The notes: a model not told the origin generated them from the sequence alone. 41,143 nt of DNA from Lachnospiraceae bacterium (GCA_014804365.1 JAAUZX010000059.1:1-41143), one strand, 5' to 3'. Numbered from the stretch's first letter, positions 7,949 through 16,925 are shown. Made by a program: numbers and translations.

Positions 7949-8944
7949 CTATATATTGACCAAAGAGGTCGATTTTCGCACAACCAACTGGGGACGAAGC
8001 ATTGTCCGGCTGATCGGGACATGATTGATCAGAGAATGAAGAGAATAAAAGCCGCATTTACCTAAAGTGGAACAATCCTGACGGATGGTGGTGAGGGGCG
8101 GCGTAAGGTGGGCGGCGATCGGCAGATCGTCGAAACCAATGACGCTGATGTCTTCGGGTACACGGAAACCGCGCTGGTTACATTCTGTTATGACGCCGGA
8201 AGCAATCAGGTCATTGCCGCACAGGATCGCGGTGATTCCCATGGAGAGCAGATTGCTTACATGATATTTTGCGGCCTCTGCTACATAGTAACCATAGGGC
8301 ATGGTGGCTTCGTCAAAGGGCAGTTCATGGGCAGTCATGCTGTCGATATAAGCCTGACGGCGCTGCTCGGAGATCATGGAGTTACGTGATCCGTTGATCA
8401 GGGCGATACGACTGTGGCCAAGCGACATCAAATGCACGATGGCATCGTCAATTCCCTCAAAACTGTCGGTTCCTATATAACTGACAGCGGGATTCTTTTT
8501 GATATAGTTGTCCAGAAGAACAGTGGGGATGCTAGTAGTGTTGAACTGCGTCATCCAATCATCCTGAAGGGCGAATCCGATTACAAATGCTCCCACGTAT
8601 CCGTGCTTGAGCATGTAAGTGTCGTATTTCTCTGTGGATTGGAAAAGAGGAGTGACTGGAGTTACCGTGACATCATAATTTTCGCGGGAGGCAGACTGAC
8701 GAAATCCCAAGATAATATCATAGCCGAACTGGTCAGGATTCTGATATTCCATGTTTTCCACAAACAGACAGAGCTTTTTTTGAGCTTTGCCGCGCATTTG
8801 TTTCGTAGTGTAGCCCAGTTCCACCGCGGTATCCAGTACGGTTTGACGCAGAGATTCGCTGATGTCGCTGGCACCGTTTAAACCTTTGGATACAGTGCTT
8901 ACGGATATGCCGAGTCGATTGGCTATGTCCTTGATTGTTGCCAT
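7949..8944 (-). CDS. LacI-family transcriptional regulator
   Basis: This 331-residue protein starts with the canonical LacI helix-turn-helix (MATIKDIANRLGISVSTVSK) and hinge helix, followed by a periplasmic-binding-protein-like effector domain (typical blocks: YIGTDSFEGI, HSRIALINGS, EDISVIGFDDLPIA, TTIRQD). The effector should be a sugar. It is divergent from malQ, with a perfect dyad TTGCGAAAGGTTTCGCAA between them, so it most likely represses the maltodextrin cluster (MalR-like role) and itself. It is also convergent with the galactanase operon, whose promoter has a LacI-like dyad of a somewhat different sequence. Which operon it controls cannot be decided from sequence alone. Confidence 0.93.
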   Translation of the reverse strand: MATIKDIANRLGISVSTVSKGLNGASDISESLRQTVLDTAVELGYTTKQMRGKAQKKLCLFVENMEYQNPDQFGYDIILGFRQSASRENYDVTVTPVTPLFQSTEKYDTYMLKHGYVGAFVIGFALQDDWMTQFNTTSIPTVLLDNYIKKNPAVSYIGTDSFEGIDDAIVHLMSLGHSRIALINGSRNSMISEQRRQAYIDSMTAHELPFDEATMPYGYYVAEAAKYHVSNLLSMGITAILCGNDLIASGVITECNQRGFRVPEDISVIGFDDLPIAAHLTPPLTTIRQDCSTLGKCGFYSLHSLINHVPISRTMLRPQLVVRKSTSLVNI

Positions 8945-9089
8945 GGTGATACCTCTTATCTTTCATATTATATATATAGAGTGATTAATTAAGCCGGAAA
9001 AATTTGTATAATGATAAAAATGATAAAGTCAAAATCCCAACATTAGAATAGAAGAAAAAGAAAAATAATGCAATAGCGCATTTTATGTT

Positions 9090-9107
9090 TTGCGAAAGGT
9101 TTCGCAA
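9090..9107. promoter_or_regulatory. LacI-type operator between lacI and malQ
   Basis: TTGCGAAA and TTTCGCAA are perfect half-sites around a central GG. The site lies between the divergent regulator and malQ, as expected for an autoregulated MalR-like repressor. Confidence 0.65.
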
Positions 9108-9185
9108 TTTTGTATAAACTTTACAAATACAATGGTTTAAATCCGTGCAAAATGGAAAAATTAGATTAGGAAAAGGATTTCCGTA

Positions 9186-9262
9186 TTGACAAATTGTATA
9201 GTTTGGTGGTAGATTTATCTCAGATACGAAAGTTTACGAAATAATCAGTGTTTATTTTCGTA
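9186..9262 (+). promoter_or_regulatory. malQ promoter with TACGAA repeats
   Basis: TTGACA (9186-9191), an 18-nt spacer and TAGATT (9210-9215) form a promoter. Just downstream, TACGAA occurs twice as a direct repeat (9225-9230 and 9235-9240) and once inverted (TTCGTA, 9257-9262). These may be a second regulator site near the start of transcription. Confidence 0.5.
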
Positions 9263-9278
9263 GTTGGGGGATTGAAGG

Positions 9279-10769
9279 GTGAAGGCTAAATCGTTAACGA
9301 GGGGAGCAGGCATATTGTTACCGATATCCAGTCTGCCTTCCGCGTATGGGATAGGAACCTTTGGTAACGCGGCTTTTAGGTTTGTGGATCTGCTCGCGGA
9401 TCTGAAGCAGAAATATTGGCAGATACTGCCGATGGGGCCGCTCAGTGTGGGGGACAGCCCGTTCCAATCAATTTCGCTGTATGCGGGTAATCCTTATTAT
9501 ATTGATCTGGATGATCTGGTTGAGAATGGATTGCTGCGGATTGAAGAGATTAATTCTTACCGCTGGGGAGACAGCAGTGATAATATAGATTATTCCGTGT
9601 TGTATCAGAACCGATATACGGTCCTATGGTCGGCATATGAGCGGTTTGACTGCCGGAATGCACAGTACATAGCATTTTGCGACAGGAATAAAGAATGGCT
9701 CGCAGATTACAGCCTCTATATGGCGCTTAAGTACCATACGGACAATAAGCCTTGGTACGAATGGGAAGGGGCGGTTCGGGACAGACAGGAAGAAGCGCTG
9801 GCGCAGTGCAGGCAGCAGCTTGCCGATCAAATTTCGTTCTGGAACTTCTGTCAATATGAGTTTTACAGACAATGGGATGCCTTGAAGGAATATGCGAACC
9901 GCAAAGGCATACAGATGATCGGAGATGTGCCATTCTATGTAGCGTATGACAGTGTGGATGTGTGGGCACATCGGGAATTGTTCAGTTTGGATTCTGAGGG
10001 CGGTTTAACTCGGGTGGCTGCCTGCCCGCCGGACAATTTTGCGAAGGAAGGTCAGATCTGGGGCAATCCGGTATATGACTGGGACGCCATGGAGGCGGAC
10101 GGCTTTTGCTGGTGGAGAGACAGGATCAGACAACAGGCGGCATTATTTGATGTTTTGAAGATCGATCACTTCCTTGGGATCGTGAAATATTTCAGTATTG
10201 CAGCAGGTGAGACGGATATCCGTGAGGGGCGATGGTCGAAGGGACCGGGTAAGAAACTGGCGGATATCATAGAGGAGGCTGTGGGTGATAAGAAGCTCAT
10301 TGCAGAGAATATGGGTACGGTTCTTCCGGGGGTCAATAAACTGATCCATAAGATGGGATGGCCGGATATCAAGGTACTTCTGTTTGCTTTTGACGGTAAA
10401 GCGGATAATGAGTATCTCCCGCATAATTATACAGACAGCAACACAGTACTGTATGTGGGAACACATGATAATGATACGCTTGTCGGTTATTATCGGAATC
10501 ACACGGATTATGAGCTCGCGTATATGTACTCCTATTTAAATATAGAAAACAAAGAGCAAATATCGGATGCTTTGATCAGAACAGCGTATGCCAGTGTGGC
10601 GGATGTAGTGATTCTGCAGATGCAGGATATCCTACAGCTCGGAAACGAGGCAAGAATGAATCGGCCTTCTACCATCGGCACGAACTGGAAATGGCGCTTT
10701 ACGGATGAACTTCTTCCGGAAGAGCGCAGAAGCTGGATCCGTACGCAGACAGCGTTATTCAAGCGATGA
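9279..10769 (+). CDS. malQ: 4-alpha-glucanotransferase (amylomaltase)
   Basis: The GH77 enzyme transfers alpha-1,4-glucan units between maltodextrins in the cytoplasm and releases glucose. It has 496 residues, the usual length of bacterial short-type MalQ. It begins with GILLPISSLPSAYGIGTFG, followed by YWQILPMGP. The nucleophile Asp296 lies in LKIDHF, the acid/base Glu343 in AENMG, and the third acid Asp397 in GTHDND. The start is GTG with GGGGG 8 nt upstream. It is the first gene of the maltodextrin cluster, divergent from the LacI repressor, and works with the transporter and amylase downstream. The next gene is 219 nt away with its own promoter. Confidence 0.97.
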   Translation: MKAKSLTRGAGILLPISSLPSAYGIGTFGNAAFRFVDLLADLKQKYWQILPMGPLSVGDSPFQSISLYAGNPYYIDLDDLVENGLLRIEEINSYRWGDSSDNIDYSVLYQNRYTVLWSAYERFDCRNAQYIAFCDRNKEWLADYSLYMALKYHTDNKPWYEWEGAVRDRQEEALAQCRQQLADQISFWNFCQYEFYRQWDALKEYANRKGIQMIGDVPFYVAYDSVDVWAHRELFSLDSEGGLTRVAACPPDNFAKEGQIWGNPVYDWDAMEADGFCWWRDRIRQQAALFDVLKIDHFLGIVKYFSIAAGETDIREGRWSKGPGKKLADIIEEAVGDKKLIAENMGTVLPGVNKLIHKMGWPDIKVLLFAFDGKADNEYLPHNYTDSNTVLYVGTHDNDTLVGYYRNHTDYELAYMYSYLNIENKEQISDALIRTAYASVADVVILQMQDILQLGNEARMNRPSTIGTNWKWRFTDELLPEERRSWIRTQTALFKR

Positions 10770-10784
10770 CGAGGTGGCGGGCGC

Positions 10785-10832
10785 AAGAAAGGACTAGTCC
10801 TTTCTTTATATTCTATAGTTATAGAATATAAA
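10785..10832. repeat. Two tandem palindromes after malQ
   Basis: A perfect 22-nt palindrome (10785-10806, arms AAGAAAGGACT/AGTCCTTTCTT) is followed by an A/T-rich palindrome with 13-bp arms (10805-10817 and 10820-10832). The first can act as a malQ terminator with its TTTCTTTAT tail. The second may be a terminator or a protein-binding site. Confidence 0.55.
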
Positions 10833-10862
10833 ACCTTTGATCAAAAATAGAACCTTGTTCAA

Positions 10863-10904
10863 TTGTAAAATTTGTTTAATTTGGTATAAGACGTGGAAAC
10901 ACGT
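10863..10904 (+). promoter_or_regulatory. malE promoter and operator-like dyad
   Basis: A weak promoter is formed by TTGTAA (10863-10868), a 16-nt spacer and TATAAG (10885-10890). The dyad ACGTGGAAACACGT (10891-10904) directly follows the -10 box, a position where a repressor would block transcription. Confidence 0.45.
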
Positions 10905-10936
10905 TTTATATAGAAACCAGAAAATGGTGAGACTAA

Positions 10937-10967
10937 GATTTAGAGAGGAAAAGGCCTCTGCTAAATC
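10937..10967 (+). promoter_or_regulatory. Leader hairpin before malE
   Basis: GATTTAG-AGAGG pairs with CCTCT-G-CTAAATC with a one-base bulge, ending 21 nt before the start codon. It could stabilise the highly expressed binding-protein mRNA. Confidence 0.4.
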
Positions 10968-10988
10968 GGAAAGAAAGAGGAAAAAATT

Positions 10989-12335
10989 ATGAAGAAGAAA
11001 GTATTGGCAACATTACTGGCAACAGCAATGGTAGCCGGCTGTCTTGCAGGTTGCGGTAATTCCGGCAACGACACAGCAAGCACACCGGCAGCAGACGATG
11101 CGGCACCGGCAACAGACGATGCAGCACCGGCAACAGATGACGCAGCTTCGGCTGATGATGCAGCACCGGCAGATGAAGCTGTAGAGTACGGCTCAGGCAC
11201 AATCAAAGTTTGGGTAGCTGAGAACGTTGTTGAGTTTACCCAGAAACAGGCAGCAGCATTTATGGAAGCTAATCCGGATATGGCTGGTTATGAAGTCAGC
11301 GTTGAGCCCGTAGGTGAAGGTGATGCAGCTGGTAACATGATCACTGACGTAGAAGGCGGCGCAGATATCTTCGGTTTTGCACAGGACCAGATTACACGTC
11401 TTGTATCCGCAGGTGCGGTTTGCCCGATCGTAGGTGATAATGCAAATTTCGTTACATCTGAGAACGATGCAGGTGCAGCAAACGCAGCTACCGTAGGTGG
11501 CACGATTTATGCATATCCTATGACATCTGATAACGGTTACTTCTTATACTATGACAGCAGCGTTATCACAGATCCTACTTCTTTAGAGAAGATCGTTGAG
11601 GATTGTGAGGCAGCAGGTAAGAACTTCTATTTCGAGATCAATTCCGGATGGTATCAGCCGGCATTCTTCTTTGCAACAGGATGTACATTAACTTATGATA
11701 CTGACGATGCAGGTAACTTCACAAAATGTAATATTGACTACGCATCCGACAAGGGTCTGGTTGCAATGAAAGAGATCATTGAGCTGAAAGCTTCTTCCTC
11801 TTTCCAGAACGGTTCTTCCGTAGATAACGGAACCAACATCGCAGCAATCGTTGACGGTACATGGGATTCCGGCCCGGCTCAGGCAGCATTCGGCGACAAC
11901 TACGCATGTGCTAAGCTTCCTTCTTTCGTAGGTTCTGATGGTAACACATATCAGTTGAGCGGTTTCGGTGGATTCAAGTTATTAGGTATCAAGCCTCAGG
12001 AAGATGCAGGCAAGCTGGCAGTATGCCACGCACTTGCTCAGTACCTGACAAGCGCAGATGTACAGCTTTCCCGTTACACAGAAGCAGGCTGGGGTCCTTC
12101 CAACGTAACAGCTCAGCAGGATCCTGCAGTACAGGCAGACGTAGCTCTTTCCGCACTGGCAGAGCAGCTTGTAAACACGATTCCTCAGGGTAACTACCCT
12201 GGAGATTACTGGACATTGGCAACATCTCTTGGTGATGATGTGATCACAGGTACTCTGAGCACATCTTCCTCAGATGATGAACTGATGACAGCTCTTCAGA
12301 ACTTCCAGGATACTTGCATTTCTTACGCACAGTAA
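10989..12335 (+). CDS. malE: Maltodextrin ABC transporter substrate-binding lipoprotein
   Basis: This 448-residue extracellular solute-binding protein of family 1 has a lipoprotein signal ending LAGC (Cys22; VAGC at Cys18 is an alternative). A low-complexity linker follows, built from repeats of AAPATDD/AASADDAAP (about residues 35-65), which spaces the domain from the membrane. The binding domain starts near GTIKVWVAE and holds DIFGFAQDQI and GTWDSGPAQAAFG, typical of maltose-binding proteins. It captures maltodextrins for the permeases encoded next. The specificity is inferred from malQ and the amylase. GAGG upstream of the ATG supports the start. A hairpin after the stop may reduce read-through into malF. 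Confidence 0.88.
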   Translation: MKKKVLATLLATAMVAGCLAGCGNSGNDTASTPAADDAAPATDDAAPATDDAASADDAAPADEAVEYGSGTIKVWVAENVVEFTQKQAAAFMEANPDMAGYEVSVEPVGEGDAAGNMITDVEGGADIFGFAQDQITRLVSAGAVCPIVGDNANFVTSENDAGAANAATVGGTIYAYPMTSDNGYFLYYDSSVITDPTSLEKIVEDCEAAGKNFYFEINSGWYQPAFFFATGCTLTYDTDDAGNFTKCNIDYASDKGLVAMKEIIELKASSSFQNGSSVDNGTNIAAIVDGTWDSGPAQAAFGDNYACAKLPSFVGSDGNTYQLSGFGGFKLLGIKPQEDAGKLAVCHALAQYLTSADVQLSRYTEAGWGPSNVTAQQDPAVQADVALSALAEQLVNTIPQGNYPGDYWTLATSLGDDVITGTLSTSSSDDELMTALQNFQDTCISYAQ

Positions 12336-12362
12336 TAGGTAAGAACAGTACAATATATTGGG

Positions 12363-12389
12363 GAGAATGCCCGTAAAACGGGCATTCTC
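12363..12389 (+). terminator. Intercistronic hairpin between malE and malF
   Basis: GAGAATGCCCG pairs with CGGGCATTCTC around the loop taaaa. It has a weak T-tail (TCTGTATTGT). It probably allows more binding protein than permease to be made from one transcript. Confidence 0.6.
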
Positions 12390-12446
12390 TGTATTGTAAA
12401 TTATATTAGACGTAAAAGAAATACAGAGTCGGGAGGGATTTTTAAT

Positions 12447-13859
12447 ATGGGAAAAGAAGCAAATTCCGGTAGTGTGGCAAAGAAACAAAATCCGGTCGGA
12501 AAGTTCTTCAGCAATCTTGGCAATGATTTTAAAGAAATCGGCCTGACATTCGTGGAGGGAGATTGGAAAACTAAAGTCTCTTTTCTGATTATGGGATTCG
12601 GTCCCATCATGCGTAAGCAGTTTGTCCGCGGTTTGGCGCTTCTTGCAGTAGAAGTGTTGTTTATTCTCTATCTGGTTGGCTTCGGATGGAATTATTTGAA
12701 GGACATCGGTACGCTGGGAACGGTTGCCAGAGTCATGAATGACAACGGAACCTACAGCTATAATGATAATAGTTTCCTTATTCTGCTTTATGGTATCATG
12801 ACGATCGTTCTGATCTTTGTTTTCCTGTTGATATGGCGGATCAATGTCAGAGTGAACCGGAATGAAGAGAAACTGCTGGCAGCAGGTAAAAAGCTTGCGA
12901 CGAACAGACAGGATCTGCATTCGTTGTTAGATGCTAACTTTGACAAGACATTAATGGCGCTGCCTTTTACGGGAGTTATGGTATTCACGGCACTGCCAAT
13001 CGTATTCATGATCTGTATTGCGTTTACGGATTATGATGCAAATCACCAGCCGCCCACAAATCTGTTCTCATGGGTGGGACTGGAAAACTTTAAGAATATG
13101 CTCTCCTTCGGCACATCGGGAATCGGTTCAACCTTCCTTACCGTGCTGGGATGGACATTGATATGGGCATTCTTTGCAACCTTCCTCACCTATTTCTGTG
13201 GTATGGGCGTTGCAATCATGATCAATAAAAAAGGAATTAAATTCAAGAAACTCTGGAGAACGATTCTGGTTGTTACCATCGCAGTTCCCCAGTTTGTATC
13301 CTTGCTGTATGTATATAAGATGTTTGCAAATGACGGTTTGATCAACACTTATCTGATGAAGTGGGGATGGATCAGCTCTTATATTCCGTTCTGGTCTAAT
13401 CCGACATTGGCAAAAGTTCTGATTATTATCATTAACCTGTGGATCGGTATTCCGTACACAATGTTGATCACCACCGGACTTTTGATGAACATTCCGGAAG
13501 ACTTGTACGAGAGTGCAAGGATCGATGGAGCAACCGGATTCCAGATGTTCCGCAGCATTACACTTCCTTATATGCTGTTTGTAACAGGTCCGTTCCTGCT
13601 TACACAGTATACAGGTAACCTGAATAACTTCAACGTGATCTATCTGCTGACACAGGGCGGACCGCAGTCCATGGCACTTTCCAACAAGGCCGGTTACACG
13701 GATCTGCTCGTTACATGGCTGTATAAGATGACGGTAAACGATACGAACTACCGTATGGCAGCAGTCCTCGGTATTATGGTATTCGTTGTAACTGCAGTTA
13801 TTTCCTTGGCAGTATACGGTATTCTGCCATCTGTAAAAGATGAGGAGGGATTCCAATAA
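12447..13859 (+). CDS. malF: Maltodextrin ABC transporter permease, MalF-type
   Basis: This 470-residue inner-membrane permease has an N-terminal cytoplasmic region and two extra membrane helices (about residues 60-80 and 110-130), typical of long MalF proteins. The ABC permease core follows from about residue 175. The EAA loop that contacts the ATPase is visible near residue 355 (ESARIDGATGFQMF). It pairs with the next gene's product; the two coding regions share one base (TAATG), indicating translational coupling. GGGAGGG lies upstream of the ATG. No ATPase gene is present in the cluster, so a shared MsmX-type ATPase is inferred. Confidence 0.92.
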   Translation: MGKEANSGSVAKKQNPVGKFFSNLGNDFKEIGLTFVEGDWKTKVSFLIMGFGPIMRKQFVRGLALLAVEVLFILYLVGFGWNYLKDIGTLGTVARVMNDNGTYSYNDNSFLILLYGIMTIVLIFVFLLIWRINVRVNRNEEKLLAAGKKLATNRQDLHSLLDANFDKTLMALPFTGVMVFTALPIVFMICIAFTDYDANHQPPTNLFSWVGLENFKNMLSFGTSGIGSTFLTVLGWTLIWAFFATFLTYFCGMGVAIMINKKGIKFKKLWRTILVVTIAVPQFVSLLYVYKMFANDGLINTYLMKWGWISSYIPFWSNPTLAKVLIIIINLWIGIPYTMLITTGLLMNIPEDLYESARIDGATGFQMFRSITLPYMLFVTGPFLLTQYTGNLNNFNVIYLLTQGGPQSMALSNKAGYTDLLVTWLYKMTVNDTNYRMAAVLGIMVFVVTAVISLAVYGILPSVKDEEGFQ

Positions 13860-14725
13860 TGACAACAGGTTCAATGAAAACAAAAAGAGCGATAAGCAAT
13901 ACGATTACCTATATTGTATTAATTGTTATTAGTATCATATGGTTATTCCCGTTTGTATGTATGTTTTTACAGAGTTTTCGTTCCATGGACGAAGGCGGCG
14001 GCGGTATGGTAGATTACCTGCTGCCGAAGAAGTTCTCACTGGATTCCTATGCGTTCCTGTTCAGCGAAGAGAGCAAGTTCGTGCGCTGGTACGGCAATAC
14101 TCTGGTCATTGCATTCTTTGTAGCGATTTTATCGACAATGATGGTATTGTGTGTCAGCTATGCACTGTCACGTATGCGTTTTAAAGGTCGTACCGTATTG
14201 ATGAGATTCTGGTTGATTCTGGGTATGTTCCCCGGATTCCTTTCCATGATCTGTCTGTATTTCCTGTTAAAGCAGTTCGGTCTGACACAGGAGGGCGCGA
14301 TCCCCGGATTGATCTTAATCGGTGTGGCAAGTTCCGGTATGGGATATTACGTGACCAAGGGATATTTCGATACGATCCCGAAGGCGCTTGACGAGGCAGC
14401 GCGAATCGACGGCGCTTCCAGAGCGAGAGTATTCTTCACGATGATCCTGCCGATGTCGAAGCCGATTATCATCTACGCATTATTGACAGCGTTCATGAAT
14501 CCTTGGTGCGATTACGTGTTTGCTTCCTATGTGGCATTCGGTTATTCCGACAGCTACAACGTAGCGGTAGCGATGCAGAGATGGGTATGGACAAATGACT
14601 ATCAGGGCTACTTCACCAGATTCTGTGCGGGCGGTATGCTGATCGCAGTGCCGATCACGATACTCTTTATGTGCCTGCAGAAGTACTACGTAGAAGGTGT
14701 TACGGGTGGTGCTGTCAAAGGTTAA
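13859..14725 (+). CDS. malG: Maltodextrin ABC transporter permease, MalG-type
   Basis: This 288-residue permease with six membrane segments is the partner of MalF in the transport channel. The EAA loop DEAARIDGASRARVF lies near residues 178-192, where the ATPase docks. The length and the C-terminal QKYYVEGVTGGAVKG match the MalG family. The start codon overlaps the malF stop, and GGAGGG lies upstream inside malF. A hairpin terminator follows 45 nt after the stop. Confidence 0.94.
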   Translation: MTTGSMKTKRAISNTITYIVLIVISIIWLFPFVCMFLQSFRSMDEGGGGMVDYLLPKKFSLDSYAFLFSEESKFVRWYGNTLVIAFFVAILSTMMVLCVSYALSRMRFKGRTVLMRFWLILGMFPGFLSMICLYFLLKQFGLTQEGAIPGLILIGVASSGMGYYVTKGYFDTIPKALDEAARIDGASRARVFFTMILPMSKPIIIYALLTAFMNPWCDYVFASYVAFGYSDSYNVAVAMQRWVWTNDYQGYFTRFCAGGMLIAVPITILFMCLQKYYVEGVTGGAVKG

Positions 14726-14770
14726 AAAATATTGCATTACGATGTGTAATATATGTTGAGATGTTAATAA

Positions 14771-14806
14771 GAGAATGCAGACTGTCTGTGGGCGGTCTGC
14801 ATTTTC
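14771..14806 (+). terminator. Terminator after malG
   Basis: GAGAATGCAGAC pairs with GTCTGCATTTTC, another member of the GAATGC hairpin family. It closes the malEFG transcript. Confidence 0.6.
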
Positions 14807-14852
14807 CGAATTAAGATTTAGATTGCAAAAGGTGCTGTTTATAAATTGGAAG

Positions 14853-15079
14853 GGCAAATTACGCAAATTGCTCTCTTGTGTCGGCTCCGTCGAATGGATT
14901 TTCTAAATATTCCGATGAAACAGTGAAAAACGGACGCAACCGCCCTCTATGCGCGTCCATGCGCATTTCGGGCTTTTCAGGACATCCGTGTCCTGAAATT
15001 GCTGAATATTGAACGGAATATTAAGAAAATCTCAGTCTCCTGCGCAGGACAACTGCGAGAGCAATTTGCGTAATTTGCC
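14853..15079. repeat. 227-nt element with perfect 23-bp terminal inverted repeats and nested hairpins
   Basis: The 23-nt arm at 14853-14875 is the exact reverse complement of 15057-15079. Inside, 14898-14914 pairs with 15014-15030 (17 nt, one A/A mismatch). Enclosed hairpins are GGACGC/GCGTCC (14932-14958) and TTTCAGGAC/GTCCTGAAA (14975-14997), and a small palindrome TCCTGCGCAGGA (15038-15049) lies between the two long stems. There is no open reading frame. It fits either a non-autonomous mobile element (MITE-like) or a highly structured RNA; no obvious target-site duplication is seen. It occupies most of the 439-nt gap between malG and the amylase gene. Confidence 0.8.
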
Positions 15080-15164
15080 TTTGACGGTTTTGAAAGCTAA
15101 TTTTGCTATTCAAATCTAATCAGAGAAGTGTGTATAGAGCAGAGGAAAGGTGTGTGACAGGAAT

Positions 15165-16925
15165 ATGAGAAAGGACAGGAGAACTGTGCGGAATATTGCT
15201 CTTGTGATGGCACTGTGCCTGATGTTCGTGACTTCCTGTGGGAAGGCGGAGGAAGTACCACTGGCAGACGGGCAGACAGAAGGTGCGGCGGAGGAAGATG
15301 TAGGTGGCGCGTCAGACGCACAGCAGGGCGATACGGCGGAAACTGAGAGTGGGGAAGCGTCGGCGCAGACGCAGCCGGATATTACGGATACGATCCCTCT
15401 GAATGTCATAGACGATAATTACCGTACTTATTATGAGGTATTTGTATACTCCTTCTACGACAGTAACGGGGACGGGATCGGCGATCTGCAGGGGCTGATC
15501 TCCAAGCTGGATTATATCAATGACGGAGATGATACGACTGATACGGACTTAGGGTGTAATGGAATCTGGCTCATGCCGGTTCATCCGTCGCCGACCTATC
15601 ATAAGTATGATGTGACCGATTATTACGATATTGATCCGGTATACGGCACTCTGGATGATTTCAAGGAATTTCTTGCGGCATGTGATGAGAGAGGGATTAA
15701 GGTAATCATGGATCTGGTGCTAAATCATTCATCTTCCAAGCACCCTTGGTTTCAGGAAGCGTGTACCTATCTGAAGGATCTTGGGGATGGTGAACCGAAT
15801 GCGGAGGAGTGCCCGTATTTCGATTATTATCATTTTTCCAAGGAAGAGCAAAGCGGCTACTATAAAGTGGCTGGAACGGATTGGTACTACGAGGGGCAGT
15901 TCTGGAGCGAGATGCCGGATCTGAATCTGGATTGCGAAGCGCTTCGGGATGAGATCGCGAAGATTACCGAGTACTGGCTGGATATGGGTGTGGGCGGTTT
16001 CCGACTGGATGCGGTTAAGGAATATTACACTGACGGACAGCAGGAAAATATTGATTTTCTGGCCTGGTTGACTGATATAGTCAAAGAGCAGAAGGATGAC
16101 GCGTATCTGGTAGGAGAGGCTTGGCTCAATATCAATGAATATTCCAGATATTATGCCAGCGGTATGGACAGTCTCTTCAACTTTGCTTTTGCGGGAGCGG
16201 AGGGCGTTATCGCAAAGGTCATGAACGGTACATCGGCGGAGAGGTACGGCACTTCCTGTGCGTCACTTACGGAGACATTCGGACAGTATAATGAGAATTA
16301 TATTGACGCGCCTTTTTATACCAATCACGATATGGCGAGAAGCGTCGGCTATTATGTGGGAGAAAATTCCTTAAACCGCGTGAAGATGGCGGGAGCGATG
16401 AATCTGTTTATGAGCGGTTCCGCGTTTGTCTATTACGGCGAGGAATTGGGCATGAAAGGATCCGGTAAGGACGAGAATAAGCGTGCACCCATGTACTGGA
16501 GTAAGGACGCGGAGACGGAGGGCATGTGCGACGGTCCTGCGGATATGGATTCTTTCGAGATGAAGTACGACAGCTTGGAGGAACAGCAGCCGGATGGCAG
16601 TTCGATCTACAATTACTACAAGAAGGCAATCAAGGTCAGAAACCAGAATCCCGAGATTGCCAGAGGAACGGCAGAATATCTGGATCAGGTATCCGGAGAT
16701 AAGGTATGTGTGCTTCGTAAGGTTTACGACGGTACAGAGGTGCTTCTCGTGTTCAATACGGGTGCAGAGAATGAGACGGTAGATTTGAGCAGCATTACGC
16801 TGAATGGAAATGCGGTGGGAGATACCACAGAGGTACGTGCAACGCTCACTACAGGAGATGAGGCAGTTACGATCGAGGGTAGTGTTGTGACGATGCCCGG
16901 GTACTCGGTGCTGGTAGTGAAGTAG
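15165..16925 (+). CDS. GH13 alpha-amylase family lipoprotein
   Basis: This cell-surface enzyme cleaves starch or maltodextrins outside the cell for uptake by the adjacent transporter. A lipoprotein signal ends FVTSC (Cys25), followed by an acidic/Ala-rich linker and the GH13 barrel. Conserved regions are DLVLNHSS (I), GFRLDAVK (II, nucleophile Asp282), VGEAWLN (III, Glu318) and TNHDM (IV, Asp389). The C-terminal ~90 residues form the usual small beta domain. The length (586 residues) and motifs resemble oligosaccharide-type members (neopullulanase/alpha-glucosidase-like), so the exact product pattern is open. An in-frame GTG at 15150 with AGAGG upstream is an alternative start. A 23-bp inverted-repeat element separates it from malG. 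Confidence 0.92.
   Translation: MRKDRRTVRNIALVMALCLMFVTSCGKAEEVPLADGQTEGAAEEDVGGASDAQQGDTAETESGEASAQTQPDITDTIPLNVIDDNYRTYYEVFVYSFYDSNGDGIGDLQGLISKLDYINDGDDTTDTDLGCNGIWLMPVHPSPTYHKYDVTDYYDIDPVYGTLDDFKEFLAACDERGIKVIMDLVLNHSSSKHPWFQEACTYLKDLGDGEPNAEECPYFDYYHFSKEEQSGYYKVAGTDWYYEGQFWSEMPDLNLDCEALRDEIAKITEYWLDMGVGGFRLDAVKEYYTDGQQENIDFLAWLTDIVKEQKDDAYLVGEAWLNINEYSRYYASGMDSLFNFAFAGAEGVIAKVMNGTSAERYGTSCASLTETFGQYNENYIDAPFYTNHDMARSVGYYVGENSLNRVKMAGAMNLFMSGSAFVYYGEELGMKGSGKDENKRAPMYWSKDAETEGMCDGPADMDSFEMKYDSLEEQQPDGSSIYNYYKKAIKVRNQNPEIARGTAEYLDQVSGDKVCVLRKVYDGTEVLLVFNTGAENETVDLSSITLNGNAVGDTTEVRATLTTGDEAVTIEGSVVTMPGYSVLVVK

Noticed and set aside
12270-12920. Minus-strand open frame overlapping malE and malF
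   Set aside because: It overlaps two supported genes and lacks a start region with a ribosome site.
13128-13883. Minus-strand open frame of 251 codons within malF
   Set aside because: It is antisense to the permease, and its composition (Cys/His/Gln-rich) is not protein-like.
14853-15079. Retron msr-msd RNA
   Set aside because: The inverted ends and hairpins recall a retron RNA, but no reverse transcriptase gene is near; the next gene is a GH13 amylase.
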